A stretch of 47,329 nucleotides of DNA from Verrucomicrobiota bacterium (lineage in GTDB: Bacteria; Verrucomicrobiota; Verrucomicrobiia; JAWXBN01), in contig JAWXBN010000062.1 in NCBI GenBank assembly GCA_034440155.1, positions 1 to 47,329 on the forward strand, given 5' to 3'. This document shows positions 1-9,771 of the stretch, piece after piece. The translations under genes were made by a program, and so were the position numbers. The notes beneath the pieces are model-generated. The model was given only the letters and a program-made list of their open reading frames with translations, ran no database searches and was not told the origin of the DNA. Numbering within the stretch: position 1 is the stretch's first letter; every line of letters begins with the position of its first letter.

Positions 1-923
1 ATTTGGGGTTTTGGCGCTGTTTGTGCGGCCTCGGGAGCGGATACTGTCGCTGTATCAGCGACTTTCTCCGGTCTGAGTTTCGGGGCTTCATTAAATTTTA
101 CTAATTCGGCGGTTTTTGAATCGGAAGACATTAAGGCTGCCTGATCCGGTTTCGGTGCGGCTGTCTGGTCTGTTTGTTTAACATCCGGCGTGGGATTTTT
201 GGGCGGGGTATCGAGGGGTTTTACCTGGTTAGGTGAAGCAGTTTGTTGGTCTTGGGTTTTCTCGGGCTGTTTTTCTTGGGCAGGGGGTTGTTGTGTCTGC
301 TGCTGGGGTTGTGTTTCGACCGGTTTTGGCTGCGGTTGGGGCGGAGTTTGTTGGTCGGGCTTGGCCTGTTGCTGCTGTGATTGCTCTTTGGCTTGCTGCT
401 GTGATTGTTGTTGGGGAGAAGGCTGCTGGGGTTGAGCTGGTTGGGCTTTCTGGGGGGGACCCCCTGATCCTTCCAGTGCGGCAGATTGTTTCTGGTTTAC
501 AAAACCAAGCCCGGGAACTTTTGCCCCTTCTTGATTGGGATTTGTATTGTCTTCCTTTCCCTGGGAACTGCTCGCGGCTATTGTATTTTCAGCAGAAAAG
601 AATTTTGGGTCTTTGGGAGCCACTTTACTGGCTTGGGCAGGATCGGTCGGCATGAATTCCGGCTGTTTCTGCATCATGGGAGGCTTTTGAACAGGCATTT
701 GTGGGGCTGTCCGTGTTGTATCAATCGTTAAAACAGCCGGCGTCGTTTGAATGGGCTGGATATGGGAAGCGGTCATCTTTCGGAGCATCGGGAAGAGCAA
801 GAAAAATAGTAAAATAATCAAAAATGATTCAATAAAGGCTAACGCAAGCCTTTTAGCATATTCTGTATCAGGACGATAGGGCTGAATCACACGTGTCAAT
901 CTATCTGATTTTTTAAAAATCAT
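1..923 (-). CDS. TonB/TolA-like membrane-anchored Pro/Gln-rich protein, C-terminus cut off by window edge
   Basis: An open frame runs leftward from an ATG at 923-921 to the window edge without a stop, giving 307 residues of an incomplete protein. It begins MIFKKSDRLTRVIQPYR, then has one hydrophobic segment at about residues 26-46 (ALAFIESFLIILLFFLLF), then a long low-complexity stretch rich in Pro, Gln, Lys and Ala (about residues 145-260). A short cytoplasmic N-terminus, a single membrane anchor and an extended Pro/Gln-rich linker is the plan of TonB and TolA energy-transducing proteins, in which the C-terminal domain contacts outer-membrane partners. That domain would lie beyond the edge, so the family is an inference from architecture; another membrane-anchored linker protein is possible. 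It is divergent from the polyprenyl synthase gene, with 93 bp between the start codons. Confidence 0.6.
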   Translation of the reverse strand, partial: MIFKKSDRLTRVIQPYRPDTEYAKRLALAFIESFLIILLFFLLFPMLRKMTASHIQPIQTTPAVLTIDTTRTAPQMPVQKPPMMQKQPEFMPTDPAQASKVAPKDPKFFSAENTIAASSSQGKEDNTNPNQEGAKVPGLGFVNQKQSAALEGSGGPPQKAQPAQPQQPSPQQQSQQQAKEQSQQQQAKPDQQTPPQPQPKPVETQPQQQTQQPPAQEKQPEKTQDQQTASPNQVKPLDTPPKNPTPDVKQTDQTAAPKPDQAALMSSDSKTAELVKFNEAPKLRPEKVADTATVSAPEAAQTAPKPQ

Positions 924-1016
924 CCACAATTCATTTTGCTAATTTTTGACTATAACCATGAACTTTCAATATTTTCTGAAAGTTCGTGTTGACTCTTCCC
1001 GACTAGGCGTTAATTT

Positions 1017-2102
1017 ATGTCTACAGTGAAATCTCTCGTTCAAAAAACGGTCTCAAGAATCAGACAACACGTCGTCGAGAAAGCCGTTCAGCACCCCGAA
1101 AAATTCATCACTAAAGAATCCCCGGAACTGGCTGCGATCTTTGATTGTGTCCGCGAACCTATCTCAAAAGTGGAGGATTTAGTCCTCAAGCAAGTGGAGC
1201 GATTTGATGCCGGAGTGCAGTCCTATATCCAGTATACGCTTTCCACGCACGGGAAAAGAATCCGTCCGGCCTTGGTCTTTTTTGCCGCAGGGGCTTGCGG
1301 GGTCAAAACCCCAGAGCACGATAAACTAGCAATGATCCTCGAGCTCATCCATCTGGCGACCTTGGTGCATGATGACATTATCGACGAGGCCAGTGTCCGC
1401 CGCGGTCAACCTACCGTCCAAAGAAAGTGGGGGGCTGAAACAGCGGTTCTTGTTGGGGACTCGATTTTTGCCCATGCATTGATGGAGGCCACATATTTTA
1501 CAGATAATGAGATTTGCCGACGGATTTCTTTTGAGTCGAATGAGGTTTGCCAAGGGGAAATCCTCCAGACACAACGCCGTTATGACTATACCATGACGAT
1601 TCCGGAATATTTTAAATTAATCGAAATGAAAACCGGGGCCCTTTTCCGGGCCAGTACCGAGCTCGCCGCTAAAATCAGCGGGGCTACTCTGGAGCAAGTT
1701 GCAGCGATGCGGGAATTTGGCACAAAACTCGGCGTTGCCTACCAGATTTGGGATGATTGTGTGGATATTTACGGGAAGGAGAATGAAATCGGAAAATCCC
1801 TCGGGACCGATCTAGATAAAGGGAAATTAACCCTGCCCATCCTCATTTTCCTCAGCCATGCAAATCAAGAAGCCCAAGCAGAAGTCCGTGAACTCATGCT
1901 CCACCACACGGACAAAGCCCGGAAGCAACTTGCCCGTATGATCGAGGAGTCCGGTGCTTTTTCTGAGTCAATCCAGATTATTAGCAATCACCTCGACGAT
2001 GCGCATAATGCACTCACGCCATTTGCCCCATCCGAGTTCAAGACCTCCCTCATTAACTTCATCGACTATCTCCGCTCCCGCACCATGAAACTCAAGGCGT
2101 AG
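1017..2102 (+). CDS. Polyprenyl diphosphate synthase (trans-isoprenyl diphosphate synthase family)
   Basis: A 361-residue protein that should condense isopentenyl diphosphate onto an allylic diphosphate to build a long-chain polyprenyl diphosphate, probably for quinone side chains. Both aspartate-rich motifs are visible: the first as LVHDDIIDEASVRRGQP (about residues 115-131), the second as YQIWDDCVDIYGK (about 242-254). The substrate-binding GKRIRP segment lies near residue 79. The length is slightly above the usual 320-340 because of an N-terminal extension of about 40 residues. The ATG at 1017 has no clear ribosome binding site. Chain length (octaprenyl versus another) cannot be read from the sequence, so I give no symbol. 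Confidence 0.9.
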   Translation: MSTVKSLVQKTVSRIRQHVVEKAVQHPEKFITKESPELAAIFDCVREPISKVEDLVLKQVERFDAGVQSYIQYTLSTHGKRIRPALVFFAAGACGVKTPEHDKLAMILELIHLATLVHDDIIDEASVRRGQPTVQRKWGAETAVLVGDSIFAHALMEATYFTDNEICRRISFESNEVCQGEILQTQRRYDYTMTIPEYFKLIEMKTGALFRASTELAAKISGATLEQVAAMREFGTKLGVAYQIWDDCVDIYGKENEIGKSLGTDLDKGKLTLPILIFLSHANQEAQAEVRELMLHHTDKARKQLARMIEESGAFSESIQIISNHLDDAHNALTPFAPSEFKTSLINFIDYLRSRTMKLKA

Positions 2103-2320
2103 GGACAGAGTGCTGCAACGGGTTAGTCCGAGGTAAAGTTTTATCCTAATAGATATGGTGATGGACTTTCCCCGCTATAGGAATGGTTATCCGTAATCAT
2201 TAGGGACAATTGCATGCTGGATAGGATATCTTTGACTGTATTTAGAAATTCGAAATGAGATAGCCGCAGGTGGATGCTGGAGCAATTTGCTTTAGATCGG
2301 TAGGGGTATATCTTGATAAA

Positions 2321-2360
2321 CAAAAAAGCCCCGGTGAACAAATGGATGGTCACCGGGGCT
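2321..2360 (-). terminator. Rho-independent terminator of ppdK
   Basis: The arms AGCCCCGGTGA (2327-2337) and TCACCGGGGCT (2350-2360) form a perfect 11-bp stem with a 12-nt loop. On the minus strand the stem is followed by a run of six T (2321-2326). It lies 37 bp past the ppdK stop codon. The 294-bp gap between the polyprenyl synthase and ppdK holds nothing else except one GCAATTTGC word at 2282. Confidence 0.9.
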
Positions 2361-2396
2361 GATGGATTTTAAAAACGGATTACTCTCGGGTTTTAC

Positions 2397-5246
2397 TTAT
2401 TTCTTTTTGGCACTTTTCTTATTAGCACTTTTCTTTTCTGAGGCTTCTTCGAGGGCTGCTTGGGCAGCGGCCAAACGTGCAATCGGCACGCGGAATGGAG
2501 AACAGCTGACATAGCTGAGTCCGAGTTTGTGGCAGAACTTCACTGAGGAAGGTTCACCACCATGCTCACCGCAGATACCGATCTTGATATTCGGGCGGGT
2601 GGCGCGGCCACCTTCGATCCCGATTTTCATGAGTTTACCCACGCCTGTCTGGTCGATAGAGGCGAAAGGATTATTTTTCACGATATCAAGTTCTTGATAT
2701 TGAGGGAGGAAGCTACCGGCGTCGTCACGGCTCATGCCCAGAGTTGTCTGGGTGAGGTCGTTGGTGCCGAAGCTGAAGAATTCCGCCTGCTTGGCGATCT
2801 CATCGGCGATGAGGGCTGCACGGGGGATTTCGATCATGGTGCCGACCATATAGTCGAACTTGACCTTTTGCTCTTCGCCGACTTGTTTGGCGATACGGTG
2901 GACGATCTCGAGTTGGAGCTCCAGTTCTTTGGGGAACCCGACGAGCGGGATCATGACTTCGGGTTTGACCTTGATCCCTTTTTTCTGCACTTCAGCAGCG
3001 GCTTCAAAGATCGCACGGGCTTGCATTTCAGAAATCTCCGGATAGGTGATTCCCAAACGGCAACCGCGGTGACCGAGCATGGGGTTAGCTTCGTGCAAGG
3101 CGGCGACGCGGGCATGGACCCAATCAGCGCTCTTACCGAGTTTCTCGGCGACTTCACGGATCATGCTGCCTTCGTGAGGAAGGAATTCATGAAGGGGGGG
3201 ATCCAGCAAACGGATGGTGGCCGGGAGTCCTTTGAGGGACTTAAAGAGTCCGACGAAATCTTCCCTTTGGAAAGGAAGAAGCTTGGCTATTGCATGTTCA
3301 CGTTCTTTCAGATTAGTGGCCAGGATCATTTCGCGGACACTATTGATACGGTCACCTTCGAAGAACATGTGTTCTGTACGGCAGAGACCGATTCCTTCGG
3401 CGCCGAAGGAGATGGCGTTTTCGACTTGATCAGGTTGATCGGCATTTGTGCGGATAGCGAGCTTACGGTATTTATCAGCCCATGTCATGAGTTGGTTAAA
3501 GACCTGGAAGGTGTAGCTGTCGGAAGGTTTGAGTGTCTTATTCAAGAGCACTTGGATGACTTCGGAAGGGGCCGTCTTGACTTGGCCAGCGAAGATTTCA
3601 CCGGTCGTTCCGTCAATCGAGATAAAGTCACCCGCTTTGAATGTACGTCCTTTGACGGTCAAAGTCAGTTTATCATAATCCACGAGCAGGTCAGCGGCAC
3701 CGCATACGCAGACTTTACCCATTTGGCGGGCGACGAGGGCTGCGTGGGAGCTGACACCACCACGGGCGGTGAGGATACCTTCAGCAGCGATCATACCGCG
3801 CAGGTCCTCGGGGGACGTTTCGACACGGACCAAGAGGACTTTTTCCCCGCGTTCAGCAGCTTCGACGGCGCGTTCAGCATTAAAATAGATTTTTCCGCTG
3901 GCGGCACCCGGACCTGCAGGCAGGCCTTTACTCAGGAGCTCTGCTTTTGTGACAGCTTCCGCATCAAAGATCGGTGCGAGCACCTGGGAGAGGGAATCGG
4001 CTGGGATACGGCGGACAGCTTCTTCAGTGGTGATTAATTTTTCCTTCACCATTTCAGCAGCGATACGCAGAGCGGCGAGGCCGGTCCGTTTCCCGTTACG
4101 GGTTTGCAGCATGAAAAGTTTACCCTCTTCAATCGTGAACTCAAAATCCTGCATGTCGCGGAAATGGGCTTCGAGGGTCTTGCGGACCTTCTCGAGCTCG
4201 GCATAACTCTTGGGCATGATGTCATTGAGTTTTTTGACGGGTTCAGGTGTGCGGACACCTGCGACGACGTCTTCACCTTGGGCATTAATGAGGAATTCAC
4301 CGTAGAAGACTTTTTCACCGTTGGCTGGGTCACGTGTGAAGGCCACACCGGATCCGGAATCGTTTCCGGTATTTCCAAAGACCATGGCTTGGACATTGAT
4401 GGCAGTACCCCATTCCGAAGGAATATTGTATTTGCGGCGGTAAACGATAGCACGATCATTCATCCATGAGTTAAAAACGGCGCCAACGGCTCCGTCGAGT
4501 TGGTCCCAAGGGTTCGAAGGGAAGTCTTTACCGGTGCGGTCGTGCACGAGTTTCTTGAAACGGCGCACGAGCTCTTTGAGGGCTGCTGCATCGAGACGGG
4601 TGTCTTCGACTTCGTGTTCATTCGGGAAAAGCTCGTTTTTAAGTTCTTCAATAGCTGTTTCGAAGGGTTCATGCTCTTCACCAGCGCGTTTTTGGACACC
4701 CATAACGACATCACCGTACATTTGGACAAAGCGGCGGTAACAATCGTAGGCGAAACGTTCGTTATTACTGAGTTTGGCTAGACCGGCGACAGTGGCGTCA
4801 TTCAAGCCAAGGTTCAAAATAGTATCCATCATGCCGGGCATGGATTCACGGGAACCAGAACGGACAGCGACCAAGAGGGGTTTGGAAGGATTACCTAGTT
4901 TTTTATTCAGGTTTTTTTCCATCTTTTCAACGGCTTCGCGCACTTGGGCTTTGAGGGCTTTTGGATATGTCCTCTTGTTGTCATAATAATAAGTACAGAC
5001 TTCGGTAGTGATGGTGAATCCCGGAGGAACGGGAAGCCCGATGCGTGTCATTTCCGCGAGGTTAGCACCTTTACCACCGAGGAGGGATTTCATTGTCCCG
5101 CCGCCTTCAGCCTTACCACCGCCAAAATAATAGACGAGTTTGGAAGAAGCTTTAGAACCTGGACTCTTTACAGAGGACGGTTTTTTGGAGGGTTTGGCCT
5201 TGGAGGCCAATTTTGACTTTGATGTTTTTTTTGCCTTTTTGCTCAT
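2397..5246 (-). CDS. ppdK: Pyruvate, phosphate dikinase with lysine-rich N- and C-terminal tails
   Basis: Interconverts pyruvate + ATP + Pi and phosphoenolpyruvate + AMP + PPi. I chose the ATG at 5246 ([10 protein letters not shown]), which gives 949 residues; an upstream in-frame start would add 29 unlikely residues. After a tail of about 36 residues rich in Lys, Ser and Ala, the ATP-grasp domain begins at [14 protein letters not shown]. The swivelling domain carries the catalytic histidine (about residue 501) in [16 protein letters not shown]; the residue two before it, usually the regulatory Thr, is Ser here. The PEP-binding barrel ends with [18 protein letters not shown] and [19 protein letters not shown]. 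The C-terminus is a second Lys-rich tail ([13 protein letters not shown]). Typical bacterial enzymes have about 870-890 residues, so most of the excess is in the tails. It is a single gene with its own terminator. Confidence 0.97.
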   Translation of the reverse strand: MSKKAKKTSKSKLASKAKPSKKPSSVKSPGSKASSKLVYYFGGGKAEGGGTMKSLLGGKGANLAEMTRIGLPVPPGFTITTEVCTYYYDNKRTYPKALKAQVREAVEKMEKNLNKKLGNPSKPLLVAVRSGSRESMPGMMDTILNLGLNDATVAGLAKLSNNERFAYDCYRRFVQMYGDVVMGVQKRAGEEHEPFETAIEELKNELFPNEHEVEDTRLDAAALKELVRRFKKLVHDRTGKDFPSNPWDQLDGAVGAVFNSWMNDRAIVYRRKYNIPSEWGTAINVQAMVFGNTGNDSGSGVAFTRDPANGEKVFYGEFLINAQGEDVVAGVRTPEPVKKLNDIMPKSYAELEKVRKTLEAHFRDMQDFEFTIEEGKLFMLQTRNGKRTGLAALRIAAEMVKEKLITTEEAVRRIPADSLSQVLAPIFDAEAVTKAELLSKGLPAGPGAASGKIYFNAERAVEAAERGEKVLLVRVETSPEDLRGMIAAEGILTARGGVSSHAALVARQMGKVCVCGAADLLVDYDKLTLTVKGRTFKAGDFISIDGTTGEIFAGQVKTAPSEVIQVLLNKTLKPSDSYTFQVFNQLMTWADKYRKLAIRTNADQPDQVENAISFGAEGIGLCRTEHMFFEGDRINSVREMILATNLKEREHAIAKLLPFQREDFVGLFKSLKGLPATIRLLDPPLHEFLPHEGSMIREVAEKLGKSADWVHARVAALHEANPMLGHRGCRLGITYPEISEMQARAIFEAAAEVQKKGIKVKPEVMIPLVGFPKELELQLEIVHRIAKQVGEEQKVKFDYMVGTMIEIPRAALIADEIAKQAEFFSFGTNDLTQTTLGMSRDDAGSFLPQYQELDIVKNNPFASIDQTGVGKLMKIGIEGGRATRPNIKIGICGEHGGEPSSVKFCHKLGLSYVSCSPFRVPIARLAAAQAALEEASEKKSANKKSAKKK

Positions 5247-5510
5247 AAATTTTCCACTTAGCCGTTTTGTTGTTTTTATTTCTACTGCCAAAATAGAGGT
5301 CGAAAATAGCAGAGCACGGGAGTCTGTCAACACTCCGCAAGAGGGGATTTAGCCTATAGAGGGGATGAATAATGTCAGATTCCATATTGTCAGGGTATGA
5401 ACCGGGCATTATTCAGTTCAGTCTTTGGATATCCAGAATGAAAAACGGAATAAAAAGGGTTGTTTTGTAGGCCTGAGTGGCTTTGTGTCTAGAGTCTATA
5501 AAGGTTGACT

Positions 5511-6341
5511 ATGAATATCACATTTTTTGGAGAAGAAGGAAGTTTTTCGCAAATTGCTGCGCGCCGGCGTTTTCCCAAGGCCAAGATGCAGTCCGGGAAA
5601 ACCGCTTTTGACTGTTTTGACGCTTTACGCAGGCAAAAGGCGGATGTCATTATTGTCCCTATCGAGAATGGTTCAGGAGGCATGATCGACTTGACTGTCG
5701 ATGAGATGATCCGTTTTCCGAAGTGGAATCCGGCATCGGCACTTGTCCGTGAGGAGTTACTCATGCGTATCGAGTTACTCCTGATGGCAAAGGGCAAATT
5801 GCCTGCCAGTGCGATCAAACGGATTTATTCACACCGGGCTCCCTTTGATCATTGTAACTCTTGGTTACGAAAGCATTTACCAAAGGCTGAACGGGTAGTT
5901 TGTGGGAGCACATCGGTGGCCGCACAAGAAGCCATCAAGGATCCGCAAGGGGCGGCCATCGCCAGTATCGAGGCAGCCCAGCTCTATCAACTGAAGATTA
6001 TTACGAAGGATGTGGGGAAACATGCGGTAAACCAAACAAAGTTTTTTGTTATTGGTAAACCGGTTACTCCCAAGAATAAACCCGGATTATCGACACTTTT
6101 TTTTGAGACTAGGGATAAGCCCGGGGCCTTATGTGATGTCTTGACAGTCCTCAAAAGCGAAAAGATCAATATGACGCGGATTTATTCCCGTCCGATTTTT
6201 AACCGTCTGGATGAATATATTTTTATGGTGGAGCTCAAGATCCCATCCCGAACCAATGCTCTGGACAAATTGCTCGTGAAACTCGGGCCGGTGACAGACC
6301 TACTCCAGCCTGTCGGGCATTATGCCATGGTCAAAGTCTAG
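5511..6341 (+). CDS. pheA: Prephenate dehydratase with C-terminal ACT domain
   Basis: Converts prephenate to phenylpyruvate in phenylalanine synthesis. The N-terminus reads MNITFFGEEGSFSQIAARR, and VPIENGSGGMIDLTVDEM matches the conserved VPIEN region. The catalytic TRF motif appears as NQTKF, a conservative Arg to Lys change. The ACT domain (about residues 190-270) contains the allosteric region TRDKPGALCDVLTVLK and IYSRP, consistent with feedback control by phenylalanine. No chorismate mutase domain is fused. I chose the ATG at 5511 because AAAGG sits at 5500-5504, six bases upstream; an in-frame TTG at 5505 is less likely. The gene carries two perfect GCAAATTGC words (5549 and 5794). glf follows after 20 bp, probably in the same transcript. 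Confidence 0.9.
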   Translation: MNITFFGEEGSFSQIAARRRFPKAKMQSGKTAFDCFDALRRQKADVIIVPIENGSGGMIDLTVDEMIRFPKWNPASALVREELLMRIELLLMAKGKLPASAIKRIYSHRAPFDHCNSWLRKHLPKAERVVCGSTSVAAQEAIKDPQGAAIASIEAAQLYQLKIITKDVGKHAVNQTKFFVIGKPVTPKNKPGLSTLFFETRDKPGALCDVLTVLKSEKINMTRIYSRPIFNRLDEYIFMVELKIPSRTNALDKLLVKLGPVTDLLQPVGHYAMVKV

Positions 6342-6361
6342 ATATTGATATTACCTTTCCC

Positions 6362-7525
6362 ATGAAAATATATGATTACTTGATCGTGGGCGCAGGATTT
6401 TCCGGACTGGTACTCGCCGAAAGGCTCTCTTCACAACATGGCAAGAAGTGCCTCATTGTGGATAAGAGGAATCATATCGGGGGGAATGCTTATGACCGAC
6501 TAGATGATGCCGGGGTTTTGATCCACCAATACGGGCCACATTATTTCCGGACGAATTCCCCGCGTATACGGGAGTACCTTTCACAATTCACCGAGTGGCA
6601 TGCCGTTAACTATCAAATCCTGAGTTATACAGATGGCAGGTATTGGAATTTCCCGATTAACCTGAATACTTTTGAGCAATTAACCGGATCCCCATCGACT
6701 CCCGAAGAATTCCAAGCTTATTTGGAAAGTAAAAAAGTGAAAATAGAAAAACCGCTAAACTCTGAGGAAGTCATCATTTCCCAAGTGGGCTGGGAACTTT
6801 ATGAGAAGTTTTTTAAGGGGTATACTCTCAAACAATGGAAGCGGGACCCCAAAGACCTTGACGCGAGTGTTTGCGGGAGGATTCCCATCAGGATAAACCG
6901 GGACGACCGTTATTTAACCGAAGAATTCCAAGCCCTCCCGAAAGAAGGTTATACAAAAATGTTTGAACGCATGCTCGCCGCCAGTCCCGGGGTGGAGGTG
7001 CGGCTAAATACGAATTACCGTGACGTCCTCAGCGAAGTGCAATTTGCACACATGATCTACACCGGCCCGGTGGATGAATACTTTGACTGCCGCTTGGGCA
7101 AATTGCCTTACCGCTCACTTCGTTTTGAAAATGAATCATTCACGGAGGATGAACTTGTGGCATCCGATCGTGGGCAAATTGCGGGAAAACCCGGATTTTG
7201 GCAACCGGCTATGCAGGTAAATTACCCAAATGACGAGGACTTCACCCGGATAGTGGAAATCAAACACGCCACCGGGCAAGAGTGTGACGCGACGACCATT
7301 GTCCGTGAATACCCGGAAGATTTTGGTCCCGGCAAAGAGCCTTATTACCCGATCCCGGCACCTGAAACGGCGGTATTATACCAGAAGTATGCCTTACTAG
7401 CGGAGGCCGAGAAAAATGTCAGTTTTGTGGGGCGCTTAGCTACCTACCGGTATTATAATATGGATCAGGTCGTGGGGATGGCTCTGGCGGAATACGAAAA
7501 ACTCGCATCAAAATATCCCGCTTAG
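6362..7525 (+). CDS. glf: UDP-galactopyranose mutase
   Basis: A flavoenzyme that interconverts UDP-galactopyranose and UDP-galactofuranose, the donor for galactofuranose in surface polysaccharides. The 387-residue protein starts with the FAD-binding Rossmann motif YLIVGAGFSGLVLAERL and has the family signatures DKRNHIGGNAYD, YGPHYFRTNSPR and FKGYTLKQWKRDP. The C-terminal FAD contact region reads SFVGRLATYRYYNMDQVVGMAL. The length is normal. It contains three perfect GCAAWTTGC words (7039, 7098, 7174). Galactofuranose use fits the STT3-like glycosyltransferase gene just downstream, but a shared pathway is only inference. Confidence 0.95.
   Translation: MKIYDYLIVGAGFSGLVLAERLSSQHGKKCLIVDKRNHIGGNAYDRLDDAGVLIHQYGPHYFRTNSPRIREYLSQFTEWHAVNYQILSYTDGRYWNFPINLNTFEQLTGSPSTPEEFQAYLESKKVKIEKPLNSEEVIISQVGWELYEKFFKGYTLKQWKRDPKDLDASVCGRIPIRINRDDRYLTEEFQALPKEGYTKMFERMLAASPGVEVRLNTNYRDVLSEVQFAHMIYTGPVDEYFDCRLGKLPYRSLRFENESFTEDELVASDRGQIAGKPGFWQPAMQVNYPNDEDFTRIVEIKHATGQECDATTIVREYPEDFGPGKEPYYPIPAPETAVLYQKYALLAEAEKNVSFVGRLATYRYYNMDQVVGMALAEYEKLASKYPA
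7039..7182. repeat. Three GCAAWTTGC words within 144 bp of glf
   Basis: Perfect copies lie at 7039-7047, 7098-7106 and 7174-7182. Two more are in the preceding pheA gene (5549-5557 and 5794-5802), and the near-match ACAAATTGC is at 6265. Confidence 0.85.
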
Positions 7526-7594
7526 TCTGCGACCTCGTAAATTACTTTACTTTCAAATTTACAAAATCTTCCGCAACCAATAGATTCAAAGGAT

Positions 7595-8104
7595 ATGGCA
7601 TGGTTTAAAAAAGACGCTGAAGATCCGCAACCTAATTCTGAAATCACAGCCCGTTTCATTGAGTTCATCATGATGCTGGCCCAAGAAACCCTATTTTTCC
7701 TCGGAAAAATCCCCCATCCTTCGACTGGAAAAGGGGAGGTGAATCTTGAAGTGGCAAAACTGCGCATTGACCAGCTGGAGATTATTGAGATCAAAAGCAG
7801 AGGGAACCGCACGCCTGAAGAAGAAGATGCTTTAAAACAGGCATTACAAGCTGTCCGTTTGGCCTTTGTCGAAGTCGCAGGGGTCGGGGCCCGTGAATCC
7901 CTCAATGGTGAAGGGGAAAAGAATACCCCAGCACCCAAGGCAAAAGAACTTCCCGAGACGGAAAAAGTGCCGGTTCAGAAACCAAAACCTTCCGGGGAAA
8001 CCGATCCAAAACCACTTCCTTCCGCATTCCAAAAAGATAATGACAATGAAGGAGAGGATGACAGTCCTAAAAAGAGATATTCGAAATCTTACGGAAGTCT
8101 GTGA
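7595..8104 (+). CDS. DUF1844 domain protein
   Basis: A 169-residue soluble protein. Residues 14-94 match the DUF1844 pattern: ITARFIEFIMMLAQETLFFL, then KIPHPSTGKGEVNLEVAK, then a helical segment with EIKSRGNRTPEEEDAL. The family's function is unknown. The rest (about residues 95-169) is a charged tail rich in Lys, Pro and Glu and is probably disordered. The stop codon shares the bases GTGA with the GTG start of the next gene (8101-8104), which predicts translational coupling to the STT3-like protein. Confidence 0.85.
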   Translation: MAWFKKDAEDPQPNSEITARFIEFIMMLAQETLFFLGKIPHPSTGKGEVNLEVAKLRIDQLEIIEIKSRGNRTPEEEDALKQALQAVRLAFVEVAGVGARESLNGEGEKNTPAPKAKELPETEKVPVQKPKPSGETDPKPLPSAFQKDNDNEGEDDSPKKRYSKSYGSL

Positions 8105-9771
8105 TTGTTGGTAGACTAAAAAATATCATCAAGGAAGGAGGCAAGGGCCTCCTTTTTCTATTCTGCTCGTTCTACTTTTTCTCCCTTTGCTGTTTAAATT
8201 GGGATTTTGTCTTTTTTGGAGGGCAGATCTTTTTTATTGATGCTGATTGTTACACGAGGATGTACCGTGTCCTGCTGCTAGAGAATTCAAACCAGTGGGT
8301 GATACATACACATGCCTTTGAGAATGCCCCTTATGGTATTAGCCCCCATACGACGCTTCTTCTGGATTATGCGATCCTGATATTAAGTAAAATATTTTCT
8401 TTCTTCAATCTTACCCCCTCCTTGGATTATGCAGGGGCCTTTGTTTCCCCGGTGATCGGGCTCATTGCTTTTATTTATCTATGGTTCTGGTCGGCAAAGG
8501 TGTTACAGGGAAGTGCACGAGGTATGTTGATCACCGCATTTATTTTTTCCCCACCGTTGATATTTGCCTTTCAGCTCGGGAGGCCTGATCACCAGAGCCT
8601 GATCCTGCTTTTTATCCTTATCTTCATTACCATGCTTTACTTGTGGATCAGGGAAAATAAACGTGATGGTGATTTCCAGAACCATCGGAATCTGTCGCAT
8701 GTTTACGCTTTGATCACTGGTTTATCATGGGGTGCTGCCCTCTGGGTCTCTTTGTTCGAACCCCTGATTATCGGTTTACTCACGATCGTTATTATTGTGT
8801 TTTTGATTAAAAACCCTTTACGTCAGAAACATTATTTCTTGGCGGCATTAGTTATGATCATCTTTTTAATGCTGACGATTGAAGGCTGGAAAATCCGGTT
8901 TTCGGATTTTGCAGCAAATCCTTTCTTGATGAATTGGTATCAGACAATAGGGGAGCTTCAGGGATTAAGTGCGGGGAAGTTATCCACTTACTTTGGTTGG
9001 TTAATCTGGTTAAGCCCCCTTTTACTCATCCATGGATTCCGCAAACGGGAGCTGCCACTCTTTTACACGATGATCACAGGGATCCTTTTTTTCTCACTGC
9101 TACTGTTATCTTTTTATCACAGCCGATGGGTATCGTGTGCGGGGTTACTTTTCTCCCTTTCGATTCCCCCTTTACTCGGGGCGATGAAGGGACGAGTTTG
9201 GAAATGGATATTCTTCTTGATCTTGATTTCACCTTGTGTGAGGTATCTAGGCAATGAATCCATGAGGAGGCCCGATCCCGATTCACTGGTCGTCCAACAG
9301 CAGGATCTCCGTTATTTATCCCAGATTATCCCCAAAAATCAAAACCTCATTATCATGGCACCTTGGTGGTGGTCACCCTATTTGCTTTACTGGACGGGTA
9401 ATCCCATTGTTGCCAGTAGCAGTCACCAGAGTATTGACGGGATAGTAGATTCCGCCCGTTTTTATTCTGCTCTGAAGGTCAAAGATAGCTTGGAAATATT
9501 AGATAAACGACATGTACAGATCGTCATCGGTTATGATACCCCCAGAGTTTTGTCGGATTCCCTCCGTATTTTAGGCTTTAAAGATATTAATGACCAGAAT
9601 GTCATCGATACGGAAGGTTACGCGTTTTCGACCATTAGCCGGTTAATGGACGAGATGAGGGAGGATTATTCATCCCTTGACGGCCATTTATTCATGCAAG
9701 CTTATTCCGGGCCCATGACAAAATATCAATTCAGGATATTCTGGGTACTCGACAAGCCTCGGAAAAATTAA
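8101..9771 (+). CDS. STT3/PglB-like GT-C membrane glycosyltransferase
   Basis: A 556-residue integral membrane protein with about 10-12 hydrophobic segments covering the first two thirds and a soluble C-terminal part. Features resemble oligosaccharyltransferase STT3/AglB/PglB: an acidic motif after the first membrane span (FIDADCYTRMYRVLLL), a downstream NAPYGISPHTTLLLDY segment comparable to the P.G...GPL.D region, a GRPDHQSLILLF segment comparable to the DHH region, and APWWWSPYLLYWTGNPIVAS in the place where STT3 proteins have WWDYG. The exact WWDYG is absent (WWWSP instead), so N-glycosylation should not be assumed; transfer of a lipid-linked sugar to another acceptor is possible. Start is GTG, overlapping the DUF1844 stop. 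It converges with rpe, with a 4-bp overlap of the stops. Confidence 0.7.
   Translation: MIVGRLKNIIKEGGKGLLFLFCSFYFFSLCCLNWDFVFFGGQIFFIDADCYTRMYRVLLLENSNQWVIHTHAFENAPYGISPHTTLLLDYAILILSKIFSFFNLTPSLDYAGAFVSPVIGLIAFIYLWFWSAKVLQGSARGMLITAFIFSPPLIFAFQLGRPDHQSLILLFILIFITMLYLWIRENKRDGDFQNHRNLSHVYALITGLSWGAALWVSLFEPLIIGLLTIVIIVFLIKNPLRQKHYFLAALVMIIFLMLTIEGWKIRFSDFAANPFLMNWYQTIGELQGLSAGKLSTYFGWLIWLSPLLLIHGFRKRELPLFYTMITGILFFSLLLLSFYHSRWVSCAGLLFSLSIPPLLGAMKGRVWKWIFFLILISPCVRYLGNESMRRPDPDSLVVQQQDLRYLSQIIPKNQNLIIMAPWWWSPYLLYWTGNPIVASSSHQSIDGIVDSARFYSALKVKDSLEILDKRHVQIVIGYDTPRVLSDSLRILGFKDINDQNVIDTEGYAFSTISRLMDEMREDYSSLDGHLFMQAYSGPMTKYQFRIFWVLDKPRKN

Noticed and set aside
190-731. Plus-strand frames rich in Cys, Trp and Gly
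   Set aside because: They are the reverse of the Pro/Gln-rich repeats of the membrane-anchored protein on the minus strand.
2141-2353. 70-codon minus-strand frame between the polyprenyl synthase and ppdK
   Set aside because: It overlaps the ppdK terminator, has no ribosome binding site and resembles no family.
2562-4037. 491-codon open frame antisense to ppdK
   Set aside because: It is a mirror of the strongly biased ppdK codons; the predicted protein is acidic, low in similarity to anything known, and the opposite strand is a certain gene.
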